From Phormidesmis sp. RL_2_1 (lineage in GTDB: Bacteria > Cyanobacteriota > Cyanobacteriia > Phormidesmidales > Phormidesmidaceae), in the NCBI GenBank assembly GCA_012033015.1, contig JAAUPS010000014.1, positions 1 to 42,485 of the forward strand: 42,485 bases of DNA, given 5' to 3'. Below are positions 18,228 to 26,818 of the stretch, in pieces. A program made the position numbers and the translations under genes. The number at the start of each line of letters is the position of its first letter. The first letter of the stretch is position 1. The notes beneath the pieces are model-generated. The model was not told where the DNA came from. It did not search any database and was given only the letters and a program-made list of their open reading frames with translations.

Positions 18228-18325
18228 TATAGCAAAGTAAGGATGCACTCTTACTGTGTTAGTCGAATGAGCTACTGCTAGTAAAGGCTTCCAGCGATTA
18301 CTAGCAGTAGCTCACTCGAAAGAAG
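18228..18325. repeat. Repeat-family leader with a 22-bp hairpin
   Basis: ATAGCAAAGTAAGGATGCACTC (from 18230) is the same leader seen next to the tandem repeats at both window ends. Here it is followed not by the 52-bp repeat but by an inverted repeat. 18263-18284 pairs with 18298-18319 over 22 bp with one mismatch and a 13-base loop; the core is GAGCTACTGCTAGTA and its complement. It lies between the convergent hicA and kinase-FGE genes and could also act as a transcription terminator. Confidence 0.75.
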
Positions 18326-18359
18326 CTATAGAGGTATTTGTGAGGGACAAAGAGAGTGC

Positions 18360-20401
18360 TCACGCGGGCAGACCACACGACACCCGAAAACCCACGAGGA
18401 GGTCCTCGGTCGCGCGCGAATTCCTAACGCGATCGGCCGAGCGACAGCCGCGCGGAAGATTGATCCACGAACCGCCCCGCAGCACCTTTAAGGATGCTGG
18501 ATCACCGGACAGTCGCGCAACAGCACTATCAGAAGCATTTCGATAGTCACCGAAGTAATCATCAGCGCACCACTCACAGACATTGCCATGGGTGTTGTAC
18601 AGGCCAAAAGCATTGGCAGAAAAGGCATTTGCTGCCACAGTTGTTGCTCGATACTCACCGTTTGGCCCAGCGCCATAAGTATAGTCACCATCGTAATTGG
18701 CAATATCGGTCGTCAGGGTTTCGCCAAAGGCAAAAGGCGTCTCGTCCCGGCCCGACAGGCATATTCCCATTCCGCTTCGCTGGGCAGTCGATAGTCGTTG
18801 CCGGTCAGCTCACTCAGCTTTTGACAAAATGCCTCAGCCTCTGACCAGCTCACTCTTTCTACTGGGCGATCGGCCCCATCGGCAGAAAAGTACGACGGGT
18901 TTTCGCCCATGATTTCTTGGTATTGCCGTTGGGTGATGGCATAGGCTCCCATGAAAAAGCTCGGCACCGTTACCCGCCGCTGCGGCCCTTCATTGTCATA
19001 ACGACCCGCTTCGCGCTCGGGCGAACCCATGGTGAATTCGCCTGCGGGGATTTGTACCATGCGCAGCGGCAGGTCATCGCCTAATTTATCTAGCAAATAG
19101 GGTTCATCAAAATACTGCGCCTGCCCCGAGGGCTCGGCGGTTATCTCGCCTTTAGCATTCACCTCCACCGTCTTAAAATCGAGTGTTTTTAATGCCTGCC
19201 CTGGGGGTGCTGGTTCGTCTGGTTCCGGTGTGGGTGTAGGGTCGGAGGTGGCAATCGCTGGCGAGGTTTCAACCACGGGTTCTGGTGTGGGCACATCTTC
19301 CGGGGCGAGGGGTGTCGCAGTGGGCGTGCTGCTTTGCCCCCCGCGCCATAGCTGCTGACCCACTAGGGTGATCATCATGCCCGCCGCTGAGAAGCCTAAA
19401 AACTTCAACACGTCGCGGCGCGGCTTGATGATGGCGGCGATATTTGCAGAAGCAGTCTTGGTAGAGGAATTTGTAGAGGCATTTGTAGAGGCAGTAGACT
19501 TTGGAGTCGTGTTTGCCTGTAGGGGCTGCGGTGGTCGGGGTCTCTGTACAGCCGCAAGCATCACCGGAGCTGACGCAAAGCTTTCTAACGCAGCTAATGC
19601 CGCGCCTGCATCTCGAAACCTCAGACCCAAGTGATGGTGTACCATCTGCGTCAAAAACGCCGCCAGCTTTGGGCCTACTTGGGCGCGATCTTTCCACACT
19701 AATGCCGCCGTCATCGGGTCTGTCCATAGCTCTGTCGGATACACCCCCGTCAATGCCTCAATTGCCGTCATCCCCAGGGCATAAATATCACTGGCCGGGC
19801 GCGGGTTGCCTTGGGAGACCTGCTCGTGAGGGCTATAGCCCGGACTGCCAATACTCACGGTGGTGGTAATCCGCCCTTGTGCATTAATTTGGCTGTTCGT
19901 CAGTGCCTTGACTGCGCCAAAGTCAATCAGCACAATTTTGCCGTCTTGCTTGCGCCGCATCAAATTCGCCGGTTTGATATCGCGGTGCACCACCTGATGT
20001 TGATGCACAAAGGTCAGTGCCGTTAGTACATCGCGCAGCAGAGCCACCACATCAGCTTCCGGCAGCTTGCGCTTTGGCCCCGAGGGCGGGTGCAGCTCAT
20101 GTTCTACGGTTACGCCGTCAATATATTCCTGTACCAAATACAGGCGATTGGCATGATGAAACGAGGCTAAGAGCTGAGGAATTTGATCATGCTTGCCTAA
20201 GCGCTCTAGCATTTCTGCTTCTTGGTGAAAGAGCTGAATAATCTTGGGATTATTTTGATGCTGGTGGTGCAGCTCTTTGGCCACACACAGTGGCTCACCG
20301 GGCCTGCGCGTGTCCTTGGCCAAATACGTCACGCCAAATCCACCCGCGCTTAGTTTTTTAACGACTTGGTAGCGACCATCTAGCAGGTGAGGCTGTTTCA
20401 T
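18360..20401 (-). pseudogene. Ser/Thr protein kinase fused to an FGE-like (SUMF1) domain, frameshifted
   Basis: The N-terminal Hanks-type kinase has GGFGVTYLA, the lysine in CVAKEL, HRDIKPANL and DFGAVK. A Thr/Ser/Pro linker and one membrane helix follow, preceded by RRDVLKFLGFSAAG, which resembles a twin-arginine signal. The second half is a formylglycine-generating-enzyme-like domain: IPAGEFTMGSPE, RLPSEAEWEYACRAGT, ANAFGLYNTHGNVCEWCADD, VLRGGSW, ending in GFRVSCGLPA. Only one cysteine is seen where true FGE has a pair, so sulfatase activation is doubtful. One base is missing near 18747: ACGAGACG should read ACGGAGACG. Fixing it joins RAGT to ETPFAFGETL and gives about 680 residues. The kinase half alone is open. 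The start is ATG 20401; a TTG at 20422 is also in frame. Confidence 0.85.
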
Positions 20402-20597
20402 GCTGATCAGGCGTATGGGCAACAGGTAAAGCTCAAAGGTGAATCAAGCTGGAATCGTCACATTCCCCAAGGTTAGAACATTCATTCATCAATCATGGCA
20501 CATGGGTAAGATCCCTAAATTAATCAGTAGCAAACCCCACATCTCTAAACCAGGCTACTAGCATAGGAAAGACGTTTTTACTTGAAACAACACGCCC

Positions 20598-20927
20598 ATG
20601 GCAGTCAAACAGCAGTTTAATAGTTTTGATGAAATGATTAGTGGTTCTGATGAGCCGCTGTTGGTCGATTTCTATGCGGACTGGTGTGGCCCTTGCCAAA
20701 TGATGGCGAAGATTTTGACTCAGGTGGGCGCTGAGATGAAGGGGGAAGTCAAGGTGGTGAAAATTGACACTGAGAAATATCCTCAAATTGCCTCTCAGCA
20801 TCAGATTCATGCACTGCCAACGCTGATTTTGTTCGATCAGGGCCAGCCGATTGACCGGATCGAAGGGGTGCTGACGGCTGAGCAGTTGACGAATCGGGTG
20901 CGCGGTGTGCTCGGTGGCCAAGCTTAG
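20598..20927 (+). CDS. trxA: Thioredoxin
   Basis: A 109-residue thioredoxin fold protein. The active site WCGPC lies at about residues 30-34 in VDFYADWCGPCQMM, and the cis-proline segment HALPTLILF near residue 75. The remaining helices are complete. It reduces disulfides of target proteins in the cytoplasm using electrons from thioredoxin reductases; which of the several cyanobacterial isoforms (m, x, y type) it represents cannot be settled here. The stop is 3 bp before folK, so it probably shares a transcript with the folK-NUDIX-photolyase genes. Confidence 0.93.
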   Translation: MAVKQQFNSFDEMISGSDEPLLVDFYADWCGPCQMMAKILTQVGAEMKGEVKVVKIDTEKYPQIASQHQIHALPTLILFDQGQPIDRIEGVLTAEQLTNRVRGVLGGQA

Positions 20928-20930
20928 CAG

Positions 20931-21461
20931 ATGGGCGGAATAGCCGAAACGGTGACAGCGGCGATCGCACTCGGCGGAAACCTAGGTGATTCTGAGCGAA
21001 TTTTGGTGGCAGCCATCCAGGCGATTGATCGGGAAATGGGGATTGCTGTGGTGGAGAAATCGCACCTCTACAAAACCGCTCCCATTGGCCCTCCCCAACC
21101 TGACTACCTGAATGCCTGTATCCTAGTCAAAACCACCCTTGTGCCCCGAACCTTACTCCAACGGCTGCTGACGATCGAACATCAGTTTGGCCGGGTGCGT
21201 CAGGGGCGTTGGGGGGCGCGATCGCTCGATTTAGACCTCCTGCTGTTTGGAGATCAAATCATTGATATACCGGGCCTCACCGTACCCCATCCTCGCCTAC
21301 ACGAGCGCCCCTTTGTGCTTGTGCCCCTGATGGATATCATTCCCGGCTGGCCCCACCCTATTTTCGGCAAAACTATCGCTCAGCTTTTAGCACCGCTCAC
21401 TATCAGCGGCGTTGAAAGGCTCGCTCAACCGTCTTCACCCCCGATATTGCAATGGCATTAG
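20931..21461 (+). CDS. folK: 2-amino-4-hydroxy-6-hydroxymethyldihydropteridine diphosphokinase
   Basis: HPPK transfers pyrophosphate from ATP to the pterin in folate synthesis. The 176-residue protein shows ALGGNLGDSE at the N-terminus, YKTAPIGPPQPDYLNACI, the signature RWGARSLDLDLLLFGD, and the C-terminal PHPRLHERPFVLVPL. All are diagnostic of FolK. It starts 3 bp after thioredoxin and overlaps the following NUDIX gene by 10 bp, indicating translational coupling. Because the photolyase downstream uses a folate or deazaflavin antenna, the grouping with folK may be functional, but this is only an inference. Confidence 0.95.
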   Translation: MGGIAETVTAAIALGGNLGDSERILVAAIQAIDREMGIAVVEKSHLYKTAPIGPPQPDYLNACILVKTTLVPRTLLQRLLTIEHQFGRVRQGRWGARSLDLDLLLFGDQIIDIPGLTVPHPRLHERPFVLVPLMDIIPGWPHPIFGKTIAQLLAPLTISGVERLAQPSSPPILQWH

Positions 21462-21997
21462 GTCAAGAACCGCCCCAACTGCTCAAACACAAAATGTTTT
21501 ACGAGGGCCGTAAGTTTAACTACGAGGTATCCCGCTTCCGCTTACCGAATAAATCTGTCGGTGACTACGAATGCATCCGCCATCCTGGCGGTTCTATGGC
21601 CGTGCCTGTAACCTCAGAAGGTAAGTTCGTTCTAGTGCACCAATATCGCTTTGCCATGCAGGGCCGCCTGCTAGAATTTCCGGCAGGCACTGTGGAAAAA
21701 GGTGAAGACCCACTGGCTACGATTCAGCGTGAAATTCAAGAAGAAACAGGCTATAGAGCCGCCACCTGGAAAGCATTGGGAAAATTCCCCAATGCACCGG
21801 GCTATTCCGATGAAATTATCTATGCTTACCTGGCGACTGACTTAGAGACGTTGAGCGAAGCACTGGCGCGAGATGAAGATGAAGATATGGATGTCGTGCT
21901 GATGAGCGCCGATGCGTTAGAAAAAGCCATTTTGAACGGCACGCCGATTGATGCCAAATCCATTGCGGCGTTCTACATGGCTAGGGCCTATCTGTAG
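21452..21997 (+). CDS. NUDIX hydrolase, ADP-ribose pyrophosphatase-like
   Basis: The Nudix box is complete: GTVEKGEDPLATIQREIQEE then TGY (about residues 79-101), fitting GX5EX7REUXEEXGU. Preceding LLEFPA and the following GYSDEIIYAYLATDL are features of ADP-ribose/ADP-sugar pyrophosphatases. The enzyme would hydrolyse a nucleoside diphosphate derivative with Mg2+; the true substrate is not determined. At 181 residues it is a normal single-domain member. It overlaps folK by 10 bp and is followed 20 bp later by the photolyase gene, whose start has AGGAGG in that gap. Confidence 0.88.
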   Translation: MALGQEPPQLLKHKMFYEGRKFNYEVSRFRLPNKSVGDYECIRHPGGSMAVPVTSEGKFVLVHQYRFAMQGRLLEFPAGTVEKGEDPLATIQREIQEETGYRAATWKALGKFPNAPGYSDEIIYAYLATDLETLSEALARDEDEDMDVVLMSADALEKAILNGTPIDAKSIAAFYMARAYL

Positions 21998-22017
21998 AAG
22001 GCTCTCAGGAGGGTGAT

Positions 22018-23471
22018 ATGACCGATGAGCTAGTGCTATTTTGGCACCGCCGAGACTTACGGATTCGAGATAATGTGGGCCTTGCAGCAGCGCGCGATCG
22101 CACCGCCAAGGTCATTGGGCTCTTTTGCTTAGATCCCCACATCCTAGCAGGTGACGATATCGCCCCTGCCCGCATTGCCTACATGATCGGCGCTCTCGCT
22201 GAGTTGCAAACCAGCTACAAATCTGCAGGCAGCGAACTGCTGATTCTCCAAGGCAAGCCCGAGCAAGCCATTGCTCAATTGGCCAGTGCGATCGTGCTAT
22301 TGCCGTTTACTGGAACCGTGATGTAGAGCCCTACGCCCGCCAGCGCGATACTGCCGTTGCCAGTGCCCTCAAGGAAAAAGGCATTGAGCGCTGTACGCAG
22401 TTTTGGGATCAGCTACTGCACGATCCTGACACCATCAAAACCGGTAGCGGCGAACCCTACAAGGTGTACACGCCTTTCTGGCGAAATTGGCTAGGCCACG
22501 ACAAGCCCGCCCTAGTAATGGCGCTCTCAAAAGCAACAGGTCTGAGCCCTGATGAAAAAGCACGGGCTACCGATGCTGGCGCTATCGAATTGCCTTCGGC
22601 TAAAGACTTGGGCTATGAATGGGACAATGGCTTTCTGCTGGCACCAGGGGAAAAGGCCGCCTTGGCCAAGCTAGAAGAGTTTTGTGATGACCAGCGGGCG
22701 ATCGCCGAGTACGACGAACAGCGAAACTTTCCTGCCAACCCCGGCACCTCCACCCTCAGCGCAGCGCTCAAATTTGGCACCATCGGCATTCGCACCGTTT
22801 GGGCAGCCACCGCCGCCGCCTACAGCCGCGCTCGCAGCGACGAAACCCGCACCAATATTCGCACCTGGCAGCAAGAACTCGCATGGCGTGAATTCTATCA
22901 AGGCGTCATGTACTTTTTTCCGCAGCTTGCCGAAGGCCCCTATCGCGACCCCTTCAAAAACTTTCCCTGGAACAATAACGAACAGCAGTTCCAAGCTTGG
23001 TGTACAGGAAAAACAGGCTATCCCATTGTCGATGCGGCCATGCGTCAGCTCAACCAAACGGGATGGATGCACAATCGCTGCCGCATGATCGTCGCGAGCT
23101 TTCTCACCAAAGATCTGATGATTGACTGGCGCTGGGGTGAAAAATACTTCATGCAGCATCTGTACGACGGCGATTTGTCAGCCAATAACGGCGGCTGGCA
23201 ATGGAGCGCTTCTAGCGGCATGGATCCTAAACCTTTGCGTATTTTTAATCCTGCCAGCCAAGCCAAAAAGTACGACCCCGATGCCGAATACATCCGTCAA
23301 TGGCTGCCCGAAATCCGCCACCTCGACACCCCCATGCTACTGACCGGCAGTATTTCTCAGCAAGAACTCAAGGGCACCGGGTACCCGGTGCCCATCGTCG
23401 AGCATAAGGTTCAACAAGCCGAGTTCAAAACACGCTACAACGCTCAAAAAAATAAGCTCAGAGCGACCTAG
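22018..23471 (+). pseudogene. phrA: Deoxyribodipyrimidine photolyase (class I CPD), frameshifted
   Basis: The antenna domain opens with LVLFWHRRDLRIRDNVGLAA. The FAD domain has GTSTLSAALKFGTIGIRTVW, TWQQELAWREFYQG, GKTGYPIVDAAMRQLNQTGW, MHNRCRMIVASFLTKDL and NGGWQWSASSGMDPKPLRIF, so the flavin pocket and tryptophan electron-transfer chain look intact. The enzyme repairs cyclobutane pyrimidine dimers with blue light. The frame breaks at about 22290: GCGATCGTGCT needs one base, most simply GCGATCGCTGCT, which recreates a HIP1 site and the expected AIAVYWNRDVEPYARQRD. Total length would be about 484 residues, normal for the family. AGGAGG lies 7 bp before the ATG. It overlaps the convergent GlsB-type gene by 4 bp. 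Confidence 0.93.
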
Positions 23472-23737
23472 GCAGGCTTAGTAACCTTGTAATAAACAAA
23501 GAGCGTAACCAACGCGCCAATCACGGCAACAATAATACTGCCGAGCCCTAATCCGCCAGTAGCAAGCGCAAATTTTCCGGTGGTTAACAGCGAGTGAAGC
23601 GCACCGCCAACAAATGCACCGATAATACCCAATACCATGGTTCCCAGTAGGCTAAAGCCTTGGCGTCCAGGATAAATGGCCCGAGCTATCATCCCCGCGA
23701 CCACACCCAAAATCACCCAAGCAATAAGGTTCCACAT
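23468..23737 (-). CDS. GlsB/YeaQ/YmgE family stress-response membrane protein
   Basis: An 89-residue, almost entirely hydrophobic protein with three membrane helices: NLIAWVILGVVAGMIARAIY, LLGTMVLGIIGAFVGGALHS and SIIVAVIGALVTLFVYYKV. The Gly-rich pattern and the PGRQG loop are the hallmark of the transglycosylase-associated GlsB/YeaQ family. Its biochemical role is not known. Homologues are often induced by stress. It overlaps the photolyase stop by 4 bp in convergent orientation. No other gene shares its strand nearby. Confidence 0.88.
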   Translation of the reverse strand: MWNLIAWVILGVVAGMIARAIYPGRQGFSLLGTMVLGIIGAFVGGALHSLLTTGKFALATGGLGLGSIIVAVIGALVTLFVYYKVTKPA

Positions 23738-23956
23738 CAGTTTTAAGCTCCAGTAGGAATTGATAACAGCAAGAGATAGTTTCTCACTTACGTAGCATTA
23801 CTGTAGCGAAATGTATTAAAACATCACGACCTTCTGGAGAAAGATACCGTCTATGTCAGGCGGCAGATTTTTGCCAATCGCTTTGCTCAATAAGGATGAG
23901 GCAAGGATGAGGCCGCTTCTTTAAATTTTACGAAGCGATGGGTGCTTCCATGACCA

Positions 23957-23987
23957 AAAACACGACTCAAAACACGACTCAAAACAC
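23957..23987. repeat. 12-bp tandem repeat, 2.6 copies
   Basis: Two perfect copies of AAAACACGACTC and a partial third, in the spacer between the GlsB-type gene and psaI. The spacer also contains the duplicated word AGGATGAGGC at about 23895-23912. No gene is seen between 23738 and 24116. Confidence 0.8.
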
Positions 23988-24116
23988 ATGGGTAAAATCG
24001 ATTCTGCAGCATCATTCGTAATGTTTAACTTCCAATAAGAGACGACAACTTTGAACCCAATTCAGAGTAATGTTTTAATACTGTCAAACATTTCGTATCA
24101 AAAGAGGACAACTGAC

Positions 24117-24218
24117 ATGGCCGCTTCTTTTCTACCTACTCTGCTCGTTCCTTTTGTTGGCTTGGTTTTTCCCGCCGTCGCCATGGCTGCACTGTTTCTC
24201 TACATTGAGCGGGGTTAA
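24117..24218 (+). CDS. psaI: Photosystem I reaction center subunit VIII (PsaI)
   Basis: A 33-residue single-helix protein, [20 protein letters not shown] followed by [13 protein letters not shown]. The segment [19 protein letters not shown] matches PsaI, which sits beside PsaL and helps trimerise photosystem I. AGAGGA lies 11 bp before the ATG. It is below the usual length threshold for automatic gene finding. Unlike in many cyanobacteria, psaL is not next to it. It ends 135 bp before a strong bidirectional terminator and faces the psbEFLJ operon. Confidence 0.9.
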   Translation: MAASFLPTLLVPFVGLVFPAVAMAALFLYIERG

Positions 24219-24242
24219 GAAGCTTTCTAAGCTTGGGTAATT

Positions 24243-24284
24243 TCAAAGCTTGACTCAGAAAGCTTGACTCAGAAAGCTTGACTC
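24243..24284. repeat. 14-bp tandem repeat, 3 copies
   Basis: Copies of AGAAAGCTTGACTC (the first reading TCAAAGCTTGACTC) begin 25 bp after the psaI stop codon. Confidence 0.9.
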
Positions 24285-24352
24285 AAAGATAAAGTCAGAT
24301 CGCTGATACGTCATTACATCTGATACATCATTGCCTTAAGCCAATCTTTTCT

Positions 24353-24396
24353 CAACAAAAAGCGGCCAGTCTCGGTAGACTGGCCGCTTTTTGTTG
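24353..24396. terminator. Bidirectional intrinsic terminator between psaI and psbJ
   Basis: A perfect 20-bp stem (CAACAAAAAGCGGCCAGTCT and its complement) closes on a CGGT tetraloop. A/T-runs flank the GC core AGCGGCCAGTCT, giving a T-rich 3' side on both strands (GCTTTTTGTTG). It is correctly placed to stop both psaI (plus) and the psbEFLJ transcript (minus). Confidence 0.93.
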
Positions 24397-24443
24397 ATTG
24401 TCGTCTGATGGAAATATCGTCTTATTGCAACCTAGCAGCAGCC

Positions 24444-24563
24444 TTAAATGGCTGAGCCGGTGCCCACATAAGAGCCATAGAAAAAGATGCCAACTACCAC
24501 CAGTACTCCTGTACCAGCGACTGTTGCCACAATCCACAGAGGGATTTTACCGTTTTGTAACAT
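24444..24563 (-). CDS. psbJ: Photosystem II protein J
   Basis: A 39-residue one-helix protein beginning [20 protein letters not shown] and ending [13 protein letters not shown], with the family's Gly-rich helix and the conserved GRIPLW-like and YGSYxGxGS segments. PsbJ binds near cytochrome b559 and helps electron flow and PSII assembly. GGAG is 9 bp before the ATG. It is the last gene of the psbE-psbF-psbL-psbJ operon and is followed by the terminator at 24353. Confidence 0.96.
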   Translation of the reverse strand: MLQNGKIPLWIVATVAGTGVLVVVGIFFYGSYVGTGSAI

Positions 24564-24686
24564 GGAACATGCTCCTACTCACAACGTAAATAACTCAACT
24601 TTCTAGCCACAATCTCTTCACGAAAATCTTGTTTAAGACCTTAAGCTGCTCAAGCCTTAGTGTCTCATCTGAGTGTCTCAGATTTT

Positions 24687-24809
24687 CTAGTTAAAGAAGT
24701 AGCTCGAGAACAGCAAACCGGTAACAAAGACCAAAAGCAGACCTAAGAACAAGGACGTTCGATTTAGCTCTACAGGTTGTGCATTCGGATTTTTGGGTCT
24801 ATCAGCCAT
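24687..24809 (-). CDS. psbL: Photosystem II protein L
   Basis: A 40-residue protein: a polar N-terminus [20 protein letters not shown] and one membrane helix ending LLFSSYFFN. The motif PVELNRTSL and the SSYFFN end are invariant features of PsbL, which lies at the PSII monomer interface and is needed for normal quinone function. AGGAG is present upstream at about 10 bp. The gap to psbJ is 123 bp, longer than usual for this operon. Confidence 0.97.
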   Translation of the reverse strand: MADRPKNPNAQPVELNRTSLFLGLLLVFVTGLLFSSYFFN

Positions 24810-24846
24810 GGGGTATATCTCCTGTTGGGGGCTCCTGTTTTGGGGC

Positions 24847-24981
24847 CTAGCGTTGAATGAACTGCATGGCGGCGATCGCGCCTAAAAAGAAAACGGAAGG
24901 TACCGCCAACGCATGAACAGATAGCCAGCGCACGGTAAAAATCGGATAGGTGATCGGCTCATTAGGGTTTCTACTAGTCAT
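24847..24981 (-). CDS. psbF: Cytochrome b559 subunit beta
   Basis: A 44-residue protein, [20 protein letters not shown] onward, whose single helix carries the heme-ligand histidine (His23 in SVHALAVP). It ends AAMQFIQR as in all PsbF. With PsbE it forms the heme-bridged heterodimer of the PSII core that protects against photodamage. It is separated from psbE by 112 bp that hold a tandem array, whereas these two genes are normally only a few bases apart. Confidence 0.97.
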   Translation of the reverse strand: MTSRNPNEPITYPIFTVRWLSVHALAVPSVFFLGAIAAMQFIQR

Positions 24982-25013
24982 GGCAAGTCTCCAAAAATAT
25001 TATCTTTATCAGT

Positions 25014-25073
25014 TGTGCAAAAGGCTTCTGTGCAAAAGGCTTCTGTCCAAAAGGCTTTTTATGCAAAAGGTTT
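25014..25073. repeat. 15-bp tandem repeat between psbE and psbF, 4 copies
   Basis: Two perfect copies of TGTGCAAAAGGCTTC followed by two diverged copies (TGTCCAAAAGGCTTT, TTATGCAAAAGGTTT), and a trailing CAAAAGGCTC. The array lies inside a normally compact operon and so would be transcribed. Confidence 0.92.
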
Positions 25074-25093
25074 TCAAAAGGCTCAACCCCTAG

Positions 25094-25330
25094 CTATCGA
25101 GGCAGCACCGCATCAGGGTTGTAACGATTGTCGATAATGGGTATTTCCATTTGATTGCTGGGGTAGTACTCATTGGGCCGAGGCGTGCCAAATGCGTCAT
25201 ACGCTAAGCCTGTTGAAACAAAAAGCCAGCCTGCAATAAACAAAGCAGGAATTGTGATGCTGTGAATAATCCAATAGCGAACGCTTGTCACAATATCGCC
25301 AAAAGGTCTTTCACCGGTATCGCCAGCCAT
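25094..25330 (-). CDS. psbE: Cytochrome b559 subunit alpha
   Basis: This 78-residue protein has [20 protein letters not shown], the heme-ligand His23 in [12 protein letters not shown], one membrane helix, and the lumenal tail [17 protein letters not shown]. It is typical PsbE, essential for PSII assembly. Its C-terminus is a few residues shorter than the usual 81-84. It is the first gene of psbEFLJ and lies 288 bp downstream of ycf48, from which it is separated by a hairpin at 25416-25453. Confidence 0.98.
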   Translation of the reverse strand: MAGDTGERPFGDIVTSVRYWIIHSITIPALFIAGWLFVSTGLAYDAFGTPRPNEYYPSNQMEIPIIDNRYNPDAVLPR

Positions 25331-25415
25331 GTTTTAAATCTCCTAACTAAAGCAAAATTGCAATTACTATCATCATACGTAACTCTTAGCGCTCACTACA
25401 AGGAAGTCTTTGATT

Positions 25416-25453
25416 TTGCTCTGAATTTTTGAGCTGAGTAAAATTCAGAGCAA
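25416..25453 (-). terminator. Hairpin between ycf48 and psbE
   Basis: TTGCTCTGAATTTT (25416-25429) is perfectly complementary to AAAATTCAGAGCAA (25440-25453) with a 10-base loop. It lies about 165 bp after the ycf48 stop and 85 bp before psbE. No long T-run follows on the minus strand, so it may attenuate instead of fully terminate transcription from rubA-ycf48 into psbE. Confidence 0.55.
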
Positions 25454-25618
25454 TCACCTCAACTATCTTGTATTGTCTGCTCACCTAATTATCTGCTTGT
25501 TATCGGCTTGTGATCTGCTCCCCTAGCAGCAACCTATGGCAGCAAGCCAATCACACAATCAATCGCCAATTGTTTTCTCCATCCCATGCTCTCCACAGCA
25601 TCCGCACCAAGCGCCATG

Positions 25619-26647
25619 CTAGGCAGCCTGAAATTCTTTCTCATAGCGCAGCAAATAGCCCCGCTGACCGAGAACATATCCCCTATTAGGAGCTAAAAAC
25701 TTCACCCGGTAGAAGTTGGTCGGTACATTTTCCACGGCCTTGTCTTTCATCCAGGTCTGGCCACCATCTGGGCTCATCAGCAAGTTGCCGCTACCGCCGG
25801 TGACCCAAAGTTCTTCAGGTGTCCGGTACGCCATATCTAGCAGGCCCCAGCTAGATGCAAATTCAGGATTGACGGGTTCAGTCCAGTCTTCGTAATTCAC
25901 CTTTTCAGTGCCAAACTGCATTTGTCCGCCGCGAGCGATCAGCCAAAGCGATCCGTCTTGGGTAAAGCCCATATTTTGAAGACGCTTGGAGTTTTCACGG
26001 TTATGGGGTTGCCATGCGTCTTGTCCGGGCAGCCATGTCGAGTAAAAATTTCCTCGGGACGATACGGCCACATACTTGCCTTCGTCATTGCGGGTCATAT
26101 TTCTGACGACGCCAACTGCCGACTGCACCAGGCCCTTCCAATGCTGACCAGCATCTGCTGTTTGATAAATTGCGCCAATATCAGTAGCCAACTCAGCCGA
26201 GTTTTGCCCCAATGCCGTAATTAGTAGCGGCTGACCAGGCAACTGTGGATCTAAAGGAATGTTTGACCAAGAAGTACCGCCGTCTGTGGTGTGGAGCATG
26301 ATACCGGGCTGCCCGACTAACCAACCTTCCTCTCCGTTAAAGTCAATTGAGGTAAACGTGTAGCGTTGCTCGCCCAATTCTAAGGTTCGAGGCTCCCAGG
26401 TTTTCCCGGCATCGGTTGATTCCAACAGTGTAGTGCGGCTACCGACTAACCACCCATGCTGACCATCACTGGCAAAGGCTACATCTGAAATAGATGCTTC
26501 GGTTGGCAATGCAATCACTTCCCAAGGATGGGTCTCGGTCTCAGCTAAAAAGATTTGAGCGCAGCTCGTTGCCATTACCGCAACTATGAGTAACAGTACG
26601 CACTTTTTCAATCCTTTCGCGATCGCGCCATTCTTGACGCTGTCCAT
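25619..26647 (-). CDS. ycf48: Photosynthesis system II assembly factor Ycf48
   Basis: Ycf48 (HCF136 in plants) is a lumenal seven-bladed propeller that binds newly made D1 and supports early PSII assembly. Repeated blade motifs are visible: GWLVGSRTTLLESTDAGKTW, GWLVGQPGIMLHTTDGGTSW, LWLIARGGQMQF, LWVTGGSGNLLMSPDGGQTW and GYVLGQRGYLLRYEKEF. The N-terminus from ATG 26647 has a lysine-rich start, a hydrophobic helix and a cysteine in VMATSC that fits a lipoprotein signal. GGAAGG precedes this ATG by 4 bp, which I prefer over an upstream ATG at 26764 whose extra 39 residues look non-coding. It follows rubA on the same strand, the usual order in cyanobacteria. Confidence 0.95.
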   Translation of the reverse strand: MDSVKNGAIAKGLKKCVLLLIVAVMATSCAQIFLAETETHPWEVIALPTEASISDVAFASDGQHGWLVGSRTTLLESTDAGKTWEPRTLELGEQRYTFTSIDFNGEEGWLVGQPGIMLHTTDGGTSWSNIPLDPQLPGQPLLITALGQNSAELATDIGAIYQTADAGQHWKGLVQSAVGVVRNMTRNDEGKYVAVSSRGNFYSTWLPGQDAWQPHNRENSKRLQNMGFTQDGSLWLIARGGQMQFGTEKVNYEDWTEPVNPEFASSWGLLDMAYRTPEELWVTGGSGNLLMSPDGGQTWMKDKAVENVPTNFYRVKFLAPNRGYVLGQRGYLLRYEKEFQAA

Positions 26648-26818
26648 AGCGCCTTCCCAAAAAACAACCCAAAATTTTAAAACCGTCTGCATGACCACTC
26701 CAACAAAAAACCAAATCCAAATCCAACACAAACCAAAAGCTAGGTGCAAAAACGAGACGAGCAAAAGTGTTAGCCTGCTACTTTTAAGCGCGAAAAATGC
26801 CTGTTATTGCAAACCCTG

